Assembly: GCF_001885075.1 (NCBI RefSeq)
Contig: NZ_MODU01000004.1
Location: 1,984,001 to 2,048,000, forward strand
Source: Alteromonas sp. V450
GTDB lineage: Bacteria > Pseudomonadota > Gammaproteobacteria > Enterobacterales > Alteromonadaceae
Reading direction: 5' to 3'
Length of the DNA: 64,000 nt
In this document: one piece after another, positions 6,726 to 15,774 of the stretch
How the letters are laid out: each line of letters begins with the position of its first letter
Position numbering within the stretch: position 1 is the stretch's first letter
Translations under genes and position numbers: made by a program
The notes under the pieces: model-generated
What the model was told of the DNA's origin: nothing
The model's database searches: none
Seen by the model: only the letters and a program-made list of their open reading frames with translations

Positions 6726-8714
6726 TTATTCTTCAGCAACAACATAAATTTCACCGTCGTAAATACCTTGTACGGTAAGTTTCTGACTTGCCAGCGCCTG
6801 AAGGTAATCAGTATGTGCCTGCTCCACTTTCTGTCCAGGAACAATAAGCGGAATACCAGGCGGATACGGTGTAATTAAGCCAGCTGCAGTGCGTCCAACG
6901 CTGTTTTGCCACGGAATAGCTTCTCTAGGGCTGAAAAACGCTTTTGACGGCAGTTCGTCCAGCTGAATTGGCGGAATGTCTGCCGGTAAAGCGCTTTTGC
7001 TTTTGCGCTTGCTTAAATTAACGGCGCCATCATCCAGACGTTTCAATGCGTTATATAGCCTTACAATTTTAGAGCGCATTCCGCCTAGCGTAAGCAATAC
7101 TAAAATAGTGCTATGGGTAAACTTCTCGATTTCTAAGCCAACTTCGTCCATCAAGAAACGATGTATTTCTTGATTTGAATAATCTAGCGCCGAAACGTCA
7201 ATTAAGATTTTTAGCGGGTCGTGCCCAATATTGTCACTTTCAAAATGCGAGAACATTTTTGCAAAGTCGCTGGGCGAGAGTATTTTCAGCCGTTTGAACT
7301 TTGCCATTTGCGATTTGAGCTCACCTACGTTACTGAGTAGCTCATTTAAGATTTTATAGCCTTCCATTTCAAGCTGTTGACGGCAAACGTCGAGCGATGC
7401 AATTAATTGATACTTAGGTGACGTACTGGTGTGTATTGCGAATACTTCTTTAAAAAAGTCTTTATCGAAGTCTGGATCGTTTACGTGGATGAACGAGGCT
7501 TGCGAGAACGCCGACACCACCTTGTGTGCAGAGTGAGTGATATAGTCTGCCCCTGCTGCAATAGCCGAGTAGTCGCGTAATGCCGGGTGAAATAGCGAGT
7601 ACGCAAACCAGGCTTCGTCGATAAACACTTTTATACCGTGTTCATGAGCTAGCTTTACAACCTGCTTAAGGTCGGTCAGTAACCCGTCATAAGTACACCC
7701 TGTCAGCACAATAAGCTTGGCATCAGTGTTTTCTTCAATAAGTTGCGTAATCTGAGTCATTCTGGGCGGCGAAAAAATACCGTACTCTGGATTAAATACG
7801 CTGTCTAAATACACTGGCATGGCTCGCGCCTGGATAATGCCGTAGTGCACTGACTTGTGGCAGTTTCTGTCGGCAATAACTTTGTCGCCCTCACGCAACA
7901 GCGTCTGCAAAATAATTTTGTTTGATGTAGATGACCCGTTTGTAACGAAATAGGAATGGCGCACCTCGAAGGTATTTGCAACGGCTGCTTGCGCTTTTCC
8001 AATTGCGTGCGTGCCATCTGATAATGAGCCAAGCGAGTCTACACTTACAGACAAATCGCTAACGAACACATTGCGGCCAAAGAAGCGGTAAAAGTCGCTG
8101 ATGTATGGGGAATTTCTGAAACTTGCGCCACCACTATGGCCCGGTGTGTGCCAAGAGTCATTAGATTCGACGACGTAGTCTTTGTATTCAGTCCAAAACG
8201 GTGTTTCATTTCTATCATCGAAGTCATTGATGATATAGCCGAGGATCGATTCTGGGTCTGAAATGATATCGTTGCGATAGAAAAACGACTCTATGCCGTT
8301 CGCCTGATTTACAATGTCTAACCCTTTTACGGCATCGCCTAGAACATAAACAGGAAGCTCCGGACGAATACGCTTAATCGCGTCGATAACGCTGGCATTA
8401 TTCTCGATAACGTCGTTATGCGCCGAGGGCACATTGATTATTGCTTTATCATTGCCTGCCGCACTGCTATGTAAAGGTAAGATCTCTGTAAGTTCTTTTA
8501 CCTTAGCTACCACGTCCCAGCTGAATACGACAGCCTGAATGTCACCGTCTTCGCGCACAAATTGCAGTGCCTTAGCAACAGAATTCGCTTCAAGCAGGCT
8601 AATTTCAACATCACTTCGATCAAAATAACTGATGGTGTTACCAATACTAGAAGTAATTTGTTCAAGTAAATCAACAGCATCTTCTATAACGAGAATTTTT
8701 AAATGTGGGCGCAT
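6726..8714 (-). CDS. Orn/Lys/Arg decarboxylase family, PLP-dependent
   Basis: Fold-type I PLP decarboxylases of this family convert ornithine, lysine or arginine to polyamine precursors. The 662-residue protein has an N-terminal response-regulator-like wing domain (KILVIEDAVDLLEQ, residues 6-20), then the PLP core. Visible core motifs are DSWHTPGHSGG at 187-196, FVTNGSSTSNK at 256-266, DRNCHKSVHYG at 282-292, FIDEAWFAY at 364-372 and the Schiff-base lysine in THSAHK at 393-398. The C-terminal region (GLITPYPPGIPLIVPG) is also typical. It is shorter than E. coli LdcC, SpeC or AdiA (about 711-756 residues). Substrate is uncertain. It is transcribed alone, with a clear terminator. Confidence 0.85.
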   Translation of the reverse strand: MRPHLKILVIEDAVDLLEQITSSIGNTISYFDRSDVEISLLEANSVAKALQFVREDGDIQAVVFSWDVVAKVKELTEILPLHSSAAGNDKAIINVPSAHNDVIENNASVIDAIKRIRPELPVYVLGDAVKGLDIVNQANGIESFFYRNDIISDPESILGYIINDFDDRNETPFWTEYKDYVVESNDSWHTPGHSGGASFRNSPYISDFYRFFGRNVFVSDLSVSVDSLGSLSDGTHAIGKAQAAVANTFEVRHSYFVTNGSSTSNKIILQTLLREGDKVIADRNCHKSVHYGIIQARAMPVYLDSVFNPEYGIFSPPRMTQITQLIEENTDAKLIVLTGCTYDGLLTDLKQVVKLAHEHGIKVFIDEAWFAYSLFHPALRDYSAIAAGADYITHSAHKVVSAFSQASFIHVNDPDFDKDFFKEVFAIHTSTSPKYQLIASLDVCRQQLEMEGYKILNELLSNVGELKSQMAKFKRLKILSPSDFAKMFSHFESDNIGHDPLKILIDVSALDYSNQEIHRFLMDEVGLEIEKFTHSTILVLLTLGGMRSKIVRLYNALKRLDDGAVNLSKRKSKSALPADIPPIQLDELPSKAFFSPREAIPWQNSVGRTAAGLITPYPPGIPLIVPGQKVEQAHTDYLQALASQKLTVQGIYDGEIYVVAEE

Positions 8715-8894
8715 TAACCAACCATGTAATTAATAATGAGCACGTAGCTCGAGCTATAAAGTCAAAAAACTAAAAATAGTGTAACGCTGAATTTCACTGG
8801 TGTCGTGTACACTTTATTTCAAAGGTAACTGTTGCAATAACAGCACCTGTAATAAAAGTGTCGAAACGTTATAAGACGGTGGGAAAATCGAAAC

Positions 8895-9260
8895 GTGAAT
8901 GCCTCTTCCCTTCATAATCAATCACCAAATTCTTCGAATTCAACATCAGTGGAACATTCGAAGGACGTTCAACAATTCTTACACTACGCTAAATCCGTGC
9001 TCCCTTCTATTGCTGCAGCGAAGAAAAACACTTGGCCAATTAGCCATGACCACTGCTTTATGCGGGTGATTTTAGACAATATATGTGAACGGGCATGGTA
9101 TGAAATCATCCCGTCTCCGGCCTATAAAAACCTCACCAAAGAGCAGGCCAGTGCTGCCCTGAACCTTGCCAAACAGATTGCGAATGAACATGTTTCACTT
9201 AAAACACTAAACGAACGTTCTAAGCAATGGCGACGTAAACAGTTAAAGCTGGAGTGGTAA
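8895..9260 (+). CDS. Conserved-looking small protein of unknown function
   Basis: This 121-residue frame starts at a GTG; the next in-frame ATG is far inside. I do not recognise a named domain. After a Ser/Asn-rich N-terminus the compact part includes WPISHDHCFMRVILDNICERAWYEII (residues about 46-71), then PAYKNLTKEQASAALNLAKQIA, and ends in a basic helix (ERSKQWRRKQLKLEW). The frame is followed after one base by a second small gene with a good ribosome-binding site (GGAGTGG) embedded in the last codons, so the two are almost certainly co-translated. The neighbours upstream are divergent, so this pair has its own promoter in the 180-bp gap. Confidence 0.65.
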   Translation: MNASSLHNQSPNSSNSTSVEHSKDVQQFLHYAKSVLPSIAAAKKNTWPISHDHCFMRVILDNICERAWYEIIPSPAYKNLTKEQASAALNLAKQIANEHVSLKTLNERSKQWRRKQLKLEW

Positions 9261-9261
9261 A

Positions 9262-9468
9262 ATGACAAAACGTACATCGCTTAACGATGCGATATTGATT
9301 GAAGAGGGCCAAGATTTAGAACGGCTAGTAAAAGACAAGCGGGAGCAGTGGCGATCAAATAATGCAAAAGCTCGTCGTCGACAGCGACGATATAAGAAAA
9401 AGCTCATTTCAGAGCTTCCCAAAATTATCACTGATATTCATGGTGCATATCCTGAAGATGATGCATAA
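9262..9468 (+). CDS. Small, highly basic protein of unknown function
   Basis: This 68-residue product starts one base after the preceding stop codon. Its middle is strongly basic (KDKREQWRSNNAKARRRQRRYKKKL, about residues 25-48), flanked by acidic ends (IEEGQDLE and YPEDDA). No domain is recognisable. The charge pattern and predicted helicity would suit nucleic acid or ribosome binding, but that is only inference. Because it overlaps the ribosome-binding context of the upstream gene, the two products are probably made together. Confidence 0.6.
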   Translation: MTKRTSLNDAILIEEGQDLERLVKDKREQWRSNNAKARRRQRRYKKKLISELPKIITDIHGAYPEDDA

Positions 9469-9574
9469 AGCACTATCATAAAAAATATCAATTACCTACA
9501 ATCACTGCTAAAGAGTTGCACATGACGTAGTGCGACGTATATTTATTGCTACCCAGAAAGTTACAGGACATACC

Positions 9575-10231
9575 ATGGCGTTCAATTTAGCTATTAACAA
9601 CGATATTGCGGTAATCACTTTTGACGACGGAAAAGTTAACGCCGTGGGCTTTGAACTTATACAACAATTCAACGACGCCCTAGATGAAGCAGAAAAAAAC
9701 GCAAAAGCAGTTGTATTGCACGGCGGTGATGGAAAATTTTGCGGAGGCTTTGATCTATCCGTAATGAAAGCCGACGACAAAGCTAAACAGCACGAGTTGG
9801 TGTCGAAAGGCGCTGACTTGATCGTTCGTCTTTATAGCTACCCGCTACCGGTTGTGGTTGCTGCAGAAGGGCATAGTATTGCAATGGGTGCTATCATGTT
9901 GATGGCGGGTGACTTGCGTATTGGTAAAGACGCAGACACAAAATATGGCCTTAACGAAACGGCTATCGGTATGGTTTTACCGCCCTTCGGCATGGAATTA
10001 GCCAAAGCCAGGCTTTCCAACACAAGCCAAACCGAAGCCCTGCTTTTCTCTCGTATCTATCAAGGTCAAGAAGCCGTAAAAGCAGGCTTCTTAGATGCCG
10101 CTGTGCCTCAAGAGCAGGTATTAGCTACAGCCATGGGCTATGCCGAAAAGCTCAAAATGCTGCCTAAACAGTCTTTTGCTGAATCTAAAATCCAGTTACG
10201 TAAAGAAACGCTTGCCAAAATGAAGGCGTAA
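9575..10231 (+). CDS. Crotonase / enoyl-CoA hydratase family protein
   Basis: Crotonase-fold enzymes act on acyl-CoA thioesters. From the ATG at 9575 (AGGA 7 nt upstream) the protein has 218 residues; a longer GTG-started frame lacks a ribosome-binding site. Motifs include DDGKVNAVGFELIQQF near residue 15, GGDGKFCGGFDLS (oxyanion-hole region, about 58-70), and SIAMGAIMLMAGDLRIG (about 106-122), the second oxyanion loop. It is short relative to typical enoyl-CoA hydratases (about 257 residues), lacking part of the C-terminal helical domain. The actual substrate is not deducible and no other fatty acid genes adjoin it. Confidence 0.85.
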   Translation: MAFNLAINNDIAVITFDDGKVNAVGFELIQQFNDALDEAEKNAKAVVLHGGDGKFCGGFDLSVMKADDKAKQHELVSKGADLIVRLYSYPLPVVVAAEGHSIAMGAIMLMAGDLRIGKDADTKYGLNETAIGMVLPPFGMELAKARLSNTSQTEALLFSRIYQGQEAVKAGFLDAAVPQEQVLATAMGYAEKLKMLPKQSFAESKIQLRKETLAKMKA

Positions 10232-10250
10232 CGTCTATCGGTTTATGAGT

Positions 10251-10293
10251 AAAAGCGCGCGTTAACGTATGCCTACAGTTCAACGCGCGTTTT
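10251..10293. terminator. Bidirectional terminator between crotonase and Mpo1-like genes
   Basis: CGCGCGTT (10256-10263) pairs with AACGCGCG (10282-10289). A-rich bases precede the stem and TTTT follows, so it can work for both convergent genes. Confidence 0.75.
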
Positions 10294-10303
10294 AAAGGCA
10301 GAA

Positions 10304-10819
10304 CTATTTAATGGGGCCAGCGCGACGTTCAATGTCTTCTTTTAGCGCTTTCCTCAAACCTAACTCAAAACTCAATTCAGCTAACACAAATAACGGCCCT
10401 ATGGCTAATCCCATTATATCGTCGACGAAGGCGGGCTTTTTGCCCTCAAAATGATGACCGATAAATTGCAACACCCATCCACCAATGAAAATACCTAGCG
10501 AAACTGCTAACCATTCGCCCGTGCTAAGTTGTGCAATAGGATGTGCAAGATACACCATTGCTCCTGTAACAAGCGTCATCACAACGCCTAATTTCACGTC
10601 TAATTTGATATAAAATGCATTACCTACAATCCAAACGAACATTGCAGCGCTTACAGGCAAAGACCCAAATACAGGTGTGCTAATATAGAACGCAGGCTTG
10701 CTGGTTAAACAAAACACCGAAAAAACGATAAGTGGAATACCGATATAATGGGTGTAAATATTCTTCTGATCTCGATGATATTTTGCGTACTCACTTAAGT
10801 GTTGTTCTAAATTTTTCAT
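10304..10819 (-). CDS. Mpo1-like (DUF962/YGL010w) membrane protein
   Basis: This 171-residue integral membrane protein belongs to the Mpo1/YGL010w family. The yeast member is an iron-dependent dioxygenase that shortens 2-hydroxy fatty acids. Family marks seen here are the N-terminal YAKYHRDQKNIYTHYIGIP with conserved histidines, a HP in the loop YLAHPIAQ, and IGHHFEGKKPAF near residue 120. Four or five hydrophobic segments lie between them. It starts at the ATG at 10819 and is separated from the convergent crotonase gene by a strong hairpin. Enzymatic activity in bacteria is inferred from the yeast relative. Confidence 0.85.
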   Translation of the reverse strand: MKNLEQHLSEYAKYHRDQKNIYTHYIGIPLIVFSVFCLTSKPAFYISTPVFGSLPVSAAMFVWIVGNAFYIKLDVKLGVVMTLVTGAMVYLAHPIAQLSTGEWLAVSLGIFIGGWVLQFIGHHFEGKKPAFVDDIMGLAIGPLFVLAELSFELGLRKALKEDIERRAGPIK

Positions 10820-11012
10820 ACTACATTTACCGCAAGACTTGACTAATAGTCAGTGTACTCTCTTCACCGTCTTATAAACTGTCGTTTGGACGACAAAGTC
10901 TTTGGTATGGGTTTTCAATTCGGTTCGCTTGGATAATTGCCCACTCAGTAGGGTTGAACTTAGCTGCGAAAAGCGACTCCTAGGATTATTGATAAATAAT
11001 AAGCGCTTTTTC

Positions 11013-11867
11013 ATGACTGATAAAAAATACTCTTGGGCTATGGCAGGCTTGGTACTGCTTTCTTTGACAGCTTGCAGTTCTGGCTCTTCACTGCCCTCTA
11101 GTAATAATCAACATGTTTTAACAAGAGAAGTTCAAACACTGTCGAATAGTCGATGGCAGGTCGAAAGCCTCAATCAGGCGGGCATTATTGATTTTAGTCA
11201 CGTCACATTTGACTTCAATTCAGATGATAATACCACCACAGTTAGCGGCAGTACTGGCTGTAATCATTATACAGGCGCACTCAAAATAAAAGAGGCGAAT
11301 AAAACACTTAGTGAATATCGCGATGTACAATCTGTGTCAGTCGAAAAAGTTTCACTCACTAAAAAAATGTGCGCACCTGCGCTTATGAAGCAAGAACAGA
11401 GCTTCGTTGACGCATTAAATGCGACCCTTTCTTTTGCGGTAATAGACGACACATGGTTGGTACTGTATGACAGCGAAGAAAACGAAGTATTGAGAGCCGT
11501 TCTAACAATCCCATCAAGCTCACGCGCGGGTCTAAGCACACCCGAAAGCGGTGAAAAGGCAAACAAAGTGGAGACTCGAATCTTTGAAAAACAGGAAGTG
11601 GGCTACGCGAATGAGCAGAAGAACACAACCACGTACAGTTGCGAAACACCTAGCGCCAACACAACTGATTTACAGGTAATCAATGTAAGCTCGAATTTAC
11701 TGACCTTGTCACTTAATAACACGCATCACATAGTGCGGTTAACGCATTCAGCCTCAGGTGCAAAATTCACTAATAACAAAGGTGTGGTGTTCTGGGATAA
11801 GGGAGACGTGGCTACCCTTTCCATAAATTCAGGTTTTTATCATTGTAATATAAGCACTGCAAAATAA
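11013..11867 (+). CDS. Lipoprotein with META domain and MliC-like domain
   Basis: The ATG at 11013 gives a 284-residue lipoprotein; an upstream in-frame extension lacks signal features. The lipobox LTAC lies near residue 20. Residues about 45-165 form a META/HslJ-type domain (SRWQVESLNQAG, GSTGCNHYTG, then KKMCAPALMKQEQSFVDAL). Residues about 205-284 look like an MliC-type C-lysozyme inhibitor: YSCET, then LTHSASGAKFTNNKGVVFWDKGDVATL and a final cysteine. MliC proteins are periplasmic or outer-membrane lysozyme inhibitors. The combination in one lipoprotein suggests envelope stress or lysozyme defence. The gene is monocistronic and precedes the bet region. Confidence 0.78.
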   Translation: MTDKKYSWAMAGLVLLSLTACSSGSSLPSSNNQHVLTREVQTLSNSRWQVESLNQAGIIDFSHVTFDFNSDDNTTTVSGSTGCNHYTGALKIKEANKTLSEYRDVQSVSVEKVSLTKKMCAPALMKQEQSFVDALNATLSFAVIDDTWLVLYDSEENEVLRAVLTIPSSSRAGLSTPESGEKANKVETRIFEKQEVGYANEQKNTTTYSCETPSANTTDLQVINVSSNLLTLSLNNTHHIVRLTHSASGAKFTNNKGVVFWDKGDVATLSINSGFYHCNISTAK

Positions 11868-12467
11868 ACGCTGTAACTTTACGTTTTTGTTCTCAAATAA
11901 CGAGAATGCTCTCTTCACAAAGCGCTTAGCTGCGTCGTTAGTTTTTTCACTCCAACGTATTTTTAAGTGCTCTTCATGAGATTTAATTTCAATTAAACAT
12001 TTTTCATATGAAATTGACGCTAAACTCGAAAAATTAAGTAGATGAAACACCTTCACTAAACACCTAAACAGGATTCAAAATTCCTAAAACAAAGCAAACA
12101 CTTACGTCAAAAAGTGGTGTTATTTTTACATTATGCGCCGCTCTTAAACGCCAAGCCGCCGTTGAAAAAATAGTTAGAACACTATACAATTTATTTTTAT
12201 TGAACGGTCAATCAATATAAATACACCTTAACGTTACGGCGGTGATTAGCAAAAACCAAACGCACGCTCAATACACAACCGAACGAAATAAGCTGTATTT
12301 CATTCATGCGAATACGTTTTTAAAAGTTCGCGCCACGCGCGAAAACCGAATTAGTTTCAATACAATTCATCGTTTTGAAACTCAGGTCGCGTATTAGGCT
12401 ATATAGTTATTATTAATTCGAAATTTTCGCTTATAAGCGAGCGTTTTTTTAGAGCAGGAGTTTATGC
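11868..12467 (+). other. 600-bp regulatory gap upstream of the bet genes
   Basis: No credible gene is seen. The gap is A+T-rich and holds the BetI-like palindrome at 12199-12212. A 14-bp palindrome TCGCTTATAAGCGA lies at 12427-12440, followed by a run of seven T before the ribosome-binding site AGGAG of betB. Confidence 0.5.
12199..12212. promoter_or_regulatory. Candidate BetI operator
   Basis: ATTGAACGGTCAAT has half-sites ATTGA/TCAAT around a CG centre and resembles BetI sites upstream of bet operons (ATTGAnCGnTCAAT type). It lies about 255 bp before betB. No betI gene is in the window, so the repressor must act in trans if this is its site. Confidence 0.55.
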
Positions 12468-13934
12468 ATGTCATTACCGACTTATCAGAATTTTATTCAC
12501 GGCAAGCCGATGGCAAACAAAAGCAAAGAAACCTTTGCTGTAACCAACCCCGCGACCGGTGAGGTAATTTACCACGTAGAAGTGGCTGATGAGTTTATTC
12601 AACAAGAAGCAATCAAAAGCGCTAAAGAAGGGTTTTCAGTGTGGTCAGCAATGATGCCCATTGAAAGAACCCGCATTCTTAATAAGGCGGTTGCATTGCT
12701 TCGTGAGCGTAATGACGAACTCGCTAAGCTTGAAGTACTCGATACCGGTAAGCCTATTCAAGAAGCCGACTGTGTTGATATTGAAACTGGCGCTGATGTC
12801 ATTGAGTACTATGCCGGCCTAGCTCCTACTCAACTAGGTACCCAGCAACCTGTGGGTGGCGATTTCTTCTACACGCGCAAAGAAGCGCTAGGTATCTGTG
12901 CCGGTATTGGCGCATGGAACTACCCTATTCAAATTGCGTGCTGGAAATCAGGCCCAGCCCTTGCTGCAGGTAATGCGTTTATATTTAAACCGTCAGAAGA
13001 AACCCCAATGGGCGCGCTTAAACTGGCTGAAATTTTCACCGAAGCTGGCGTACCTGATGGCGTATTTAATGTGGTTCAAGGCGCAGCACAAGTTGGTCAA
13101 TGGCTTACTAACAGCCCTGACATTGAAAAAGTATCGTTTACTGGTGAAGTGGGTACCGGTAAAAAAGTAATGCAAAGCGCGGCTGCGTCGAACTTAAAAG
13201 ACGTTACGATGGAGCTTGGCGGTAAGTCACCGCTTGTGGTATTCGAAGATGCCGATATTAGCCAAGCTATTAGCGCCGCTATGCTGGGCAATTTCTATAC
13301 CCAAGGTGAAATCTGTACTAACTGCACCCGTGTTTACGTTCAACGTTCTGTGTATCAAGCCTTCATTGACGAGCTTAAAACCCGTACCGAAAACAATATT
13401 GTTATGGGCGACCCGCTCGACCCTGACGTAAACCTAGGCGCACTTATTTCTAAAAAGCACCAAGAGCTGGTACTTGGCTATATTGCCAAAGGAAAAGAAG
13501 AAGGCGCTACGCTGTTAACCGGTGGTCACGCTGCCTCTCCAGCTTCTGCTCCTAACGGTTATTTTGTTGAACCGACAATTTTCACAGACTGCACTGACGA
13601 CATGACTATCGTTAAAGAAGAAATCTTCGGGCCAGTAATGAGCGTGTTGGTTTTCGACGATGAAGACGAAGTGATCGCACGGGCGAATAACACTGAGCTA
13701 GGCTTAGCAGCGGGTGTATTTAGTAAGGATATCCAGCGCGCGCACCGCGTTATCCACCAGCTTCAAGCCGGTATTTGCTGGATAAATGCATATGGTAACT
13801 CTCCGGCTGAAATGCCTGTAGGCGGCTACAAACAATCTGGCATTGGACGTGAAAACGGCGTTGAAACGCTTAATAGCTACACACAGACCAAATCGGTTTA
13901 TGTAGGTATGAGCCAAATTGAGAGCCCGTTTTAA
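12468..13934 (+). CDS. betB: Betaine aldehyde dehydrogenase
   Basis: BetB oxidises betaine aldehyde to glycine betaine with NAD(P)+, the second step of osmoprotectant synthesis from choline. The 488-residue protein matches this aldehyde dehydrogenase branch: [22 protein letters not shown] near residue 150, [22 protein letters not shown], the general base in TMELGGKSP near 250, and the catalytic cysteine in [13 protein letters not shown] near 283. AGGAG precedes the ATG at 12468. The stop is 18 bp before betA, so the two are one operon. The BetI-like palindrome upstream suggests choline-responsive control. Confidence 0.95.
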   Translation: MSLPTYQNFIHGKPMANKSKETFAVTNPATGEVIYHVEVADEFIQQEAIKSAKEGFSVWSAMMPIERTRILNKAVALLRERNDELAKLEVLDTGKPIQEADCVDIETGADVIEYYAGLAPTQLGTQQPVGGDFFYTRKEALGICAGIGAWNYPIQIACWKSGPALAAGNAFIFKPSEETPMGALKLAEIFTEAGVPDGVFNVVQGAAQVGQWLTNSPDIEKVSFTGEVGTGKKVMQSAAASNLKDVTMELGGKSPLVVFEDADISQAISAAMLGNFYTQGEICTNCTRVYVQRSVYQAFIDELKTRTENNIVMGDPLDPDVNLGALISKKHQELVLGYIAKGKEEGATLLTGGHAASPASAPNGYFVEPTIFTDCTDDMTIVKEEIFGPVMSVLVFDDEDEVIARANNTELGLAAGVFSKDIQRAHRVIHQLQAGICWINAYGNSPAEMPVGGYKQSGIGRENGVETLNSYTQTKSVYVGMSQIESPF

Positions 13935-13952
13935 GCCGCAGTAGGAGTACAT

Positions 13953-15605
13953 ATGCAGACATTTGATTACATTATCGTTGGAGCAGGTTCTGCTGGTTGT
14001 GTGCTAGCAAACCGCTTATCAGAAAACCCAAAGCACAACGTGTTGCTACTGGAAACCGGTGGCTCAGATAAAAGCATTTTTATTAAGATGCCAACGGCGC
14101 TGTCTATTCCTATGAATACCGACAAATATGCGTGGCAATTCAACACAGAAAAAGAGCCCTATTTAAACAACCGTGAAATGCACTGCCCCCGCGGCAAAGT
14201 GTTGGGCGGCTCGTCATCCATTAATGGAATGGTGTATGTACGCGGTCACGCCAAAGACTTCGACGAATGGGAAGCACACGGCGCAAAAGGTTGGAACTAC
14301 CAAGCCTGCCTACCCTATTTCCAAAAAGCAGAAACCTGGTACAAAGGCAATGACGCTTACCGGGGTGGCAATGGTGAACTCGGCGTTAACAACGGTAACG
14401 AAATGAAGAACCCCCTTTATACGGCCTTCATTAAAGCCGGTGAACAAGCGGGTTACGACATCACTAGCGATTATAACGGCAAGCAACAAGAAGGCTTCGG
14501 CCCTATGCATATGACCGTGAAAGACGGTGTACGCAGTTCAACAAGCCGTGAATATCTTGACCCGGTAAAGTCGCGTAAGAATTTAAGTATAGTGACGGGC
14601 GCGCTGGTTACTAAAGTCGTGCTGGAAGATAAAGTCGCAAAAGGCGTTGAATATGTAGTTAACGGTAAAACTGAAACCGCCAGTACGTCTAATGAAGTGA
14701 TTTTAAGTGCCGGCTCTATTGGCTCGCCACATATCCTGCAGCTTTCTGGTATTGGCGATAAAGACGTGCTTGAAAGAGCGGGTATTGAAGTTAAACACCA
14801 TCTGCCGGGTGTAGGCCAAAACCTGCAAGACCACTTAGAGTTTTATTTCCAGTACAAGTGCAAGCAGCCCATTACGCTTAACCGTAAGCTCGGCCTAGTT
14901 TCAAAAGGCTTGATAGGCGCTCGCTGGTTGCTTAGCCGTTCTGGCTTAGGCGCTACGAATCACTTCGAATCTTGTGCATTTATTCGTTCGAAAGCAGATG
15001 TAGAGTGGCCTGATATACAGTATCACTTCTTACCTGCAGCAATTCGCTATGACGGTAAGTCAGCATTTGATGGCGATGGTTTTCAAGTGCACGTCGGCCA
15101 CAACAAACCTAAAAGCAGAGGTAGCGTAACCGTTCAGTCGGCTAACCCGACGGTTCCGCCTAAAATTTTGTTTAACTACTTGCAACATCCAGATGATATC
15201 GAAGGGTTTAGAGCTTGCGTAAGACTTACACGAGAAATCATCGCACAGTCAGCATTCGACGATTTCAGAGACGGCGAAATTCAGCCCGGCGAGCACATTC
15301 AGACGGATGAAGAAATAGACGCTTTTGTACGTGAAGCCGTTGAGAGCGCTTACCATCCGTCGTGTTCATGCAAAATGGGTGAAGACGACATGGCAGTCGT
15401 CGATTCGAACACCAGTGTGCATGGTATTGAGGGACTGCGTGTGGTGGACTCGTCTATCTTCCCCACCATTCCGAACGGTAACCTAAATGCGCCAACTATT
15501 ATGGTGGCTGAAAAGGCAGCAGACATCATTCTGGGTAACCCCGCTTTGCCGATACTCAATGTGCCGGTAGATATTCATCCTCACTGGCAAACAGCGCAAC
15601 GCTAG
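13953..15605 (+). CDS. betA: Choline dehydrogenase (GMC oxidoreductase)
   Basis: BetA oxidises choline to betaine aldehyde at the inner membrane. The 550-residue flavoprotein begins with the FAD-binding motif [19 protein letters not shown] (residues 5-23). It carries both GMC signatures, [20 protein letters not shown] near residue 80 and [17 protein letters not shown] near 250, and the active-site histidine in [12 protein letters not shown] near 467 with the closing [17 protein letters not shown]. It follows betB by 18 bp (GTAGGAG ribosome-binding site) and is followed by a transporter-like gene after 170 bp. Length and motifs agree with E. coli BetA (556 residues). Confidence 0.95.
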   Translation: MQTFDYIIVGAGSAGCVLANRLSENPKHNVLLLETGGSDKSIFIKMPTALSIPMNTDKYAWQFNTEKEPYLNNREMHCPRGKVLGGSSSINGMVYVRGHAKDFDEWEAHGAKGWNYQACLPYFQKAETWYKGNDAYRGGNGELGVNNGNEMKNPLYTAFIKAGEQAGYDITSDYNGKQQEGFGPMHMTVKDGVRSSTSREYLDPVKSRKNLSIVTGALVTKVVLEDKVAKGVEYVVNGKTETASTSNEVILSAGSIGSPHILQLSGIGDKDVLERAGIEVKHHLPGVGQNLQDHLEFYFQYKCKQPITLNRKLGLVSKGLIGARWLLSRSGLGATNHFESCAFIRSKADVEWPDIQYHFLPAAIRYDGKSAFDGDGFQVHVGHNKPKSRGSVTVQSANPTVPPKILFNYLQHPDDIEGFRACVRLTREIIAQSAFDDFRDGEIQPGEHIQTDEEIDAFVREAVESAYHPSCSCKMGEDDMAVVDSNTSVHGIEGLRVVDSSIFPTIPNGNLNAPTIMVAEKAADIILGNPALPILNVPVDIHPHWQTAQR

Positions 15606-15774
15606 ACATTTGGATTAATTTGAAATGGTGCGCTTGTTTTAATAAACACGTGCGCCTGCAACGGCGACTGTTTGCCATCGTTTTACCTCGCTTTAGCGTT
15701 TGGCGTAGTGGGCGCTGCGGCCGCGGAAAAGGAAGAAACATGTTTATTTTATTATCAATATTGGGAGGGTAATA

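Noticed and set aside
12427..12440. TCGCTTATAAGCGA plus T-run before betB as an attenuator
   Set aside because: The stem is only 4-5 bp once a loop is allowed, and no competing structure or leader peptide was found.
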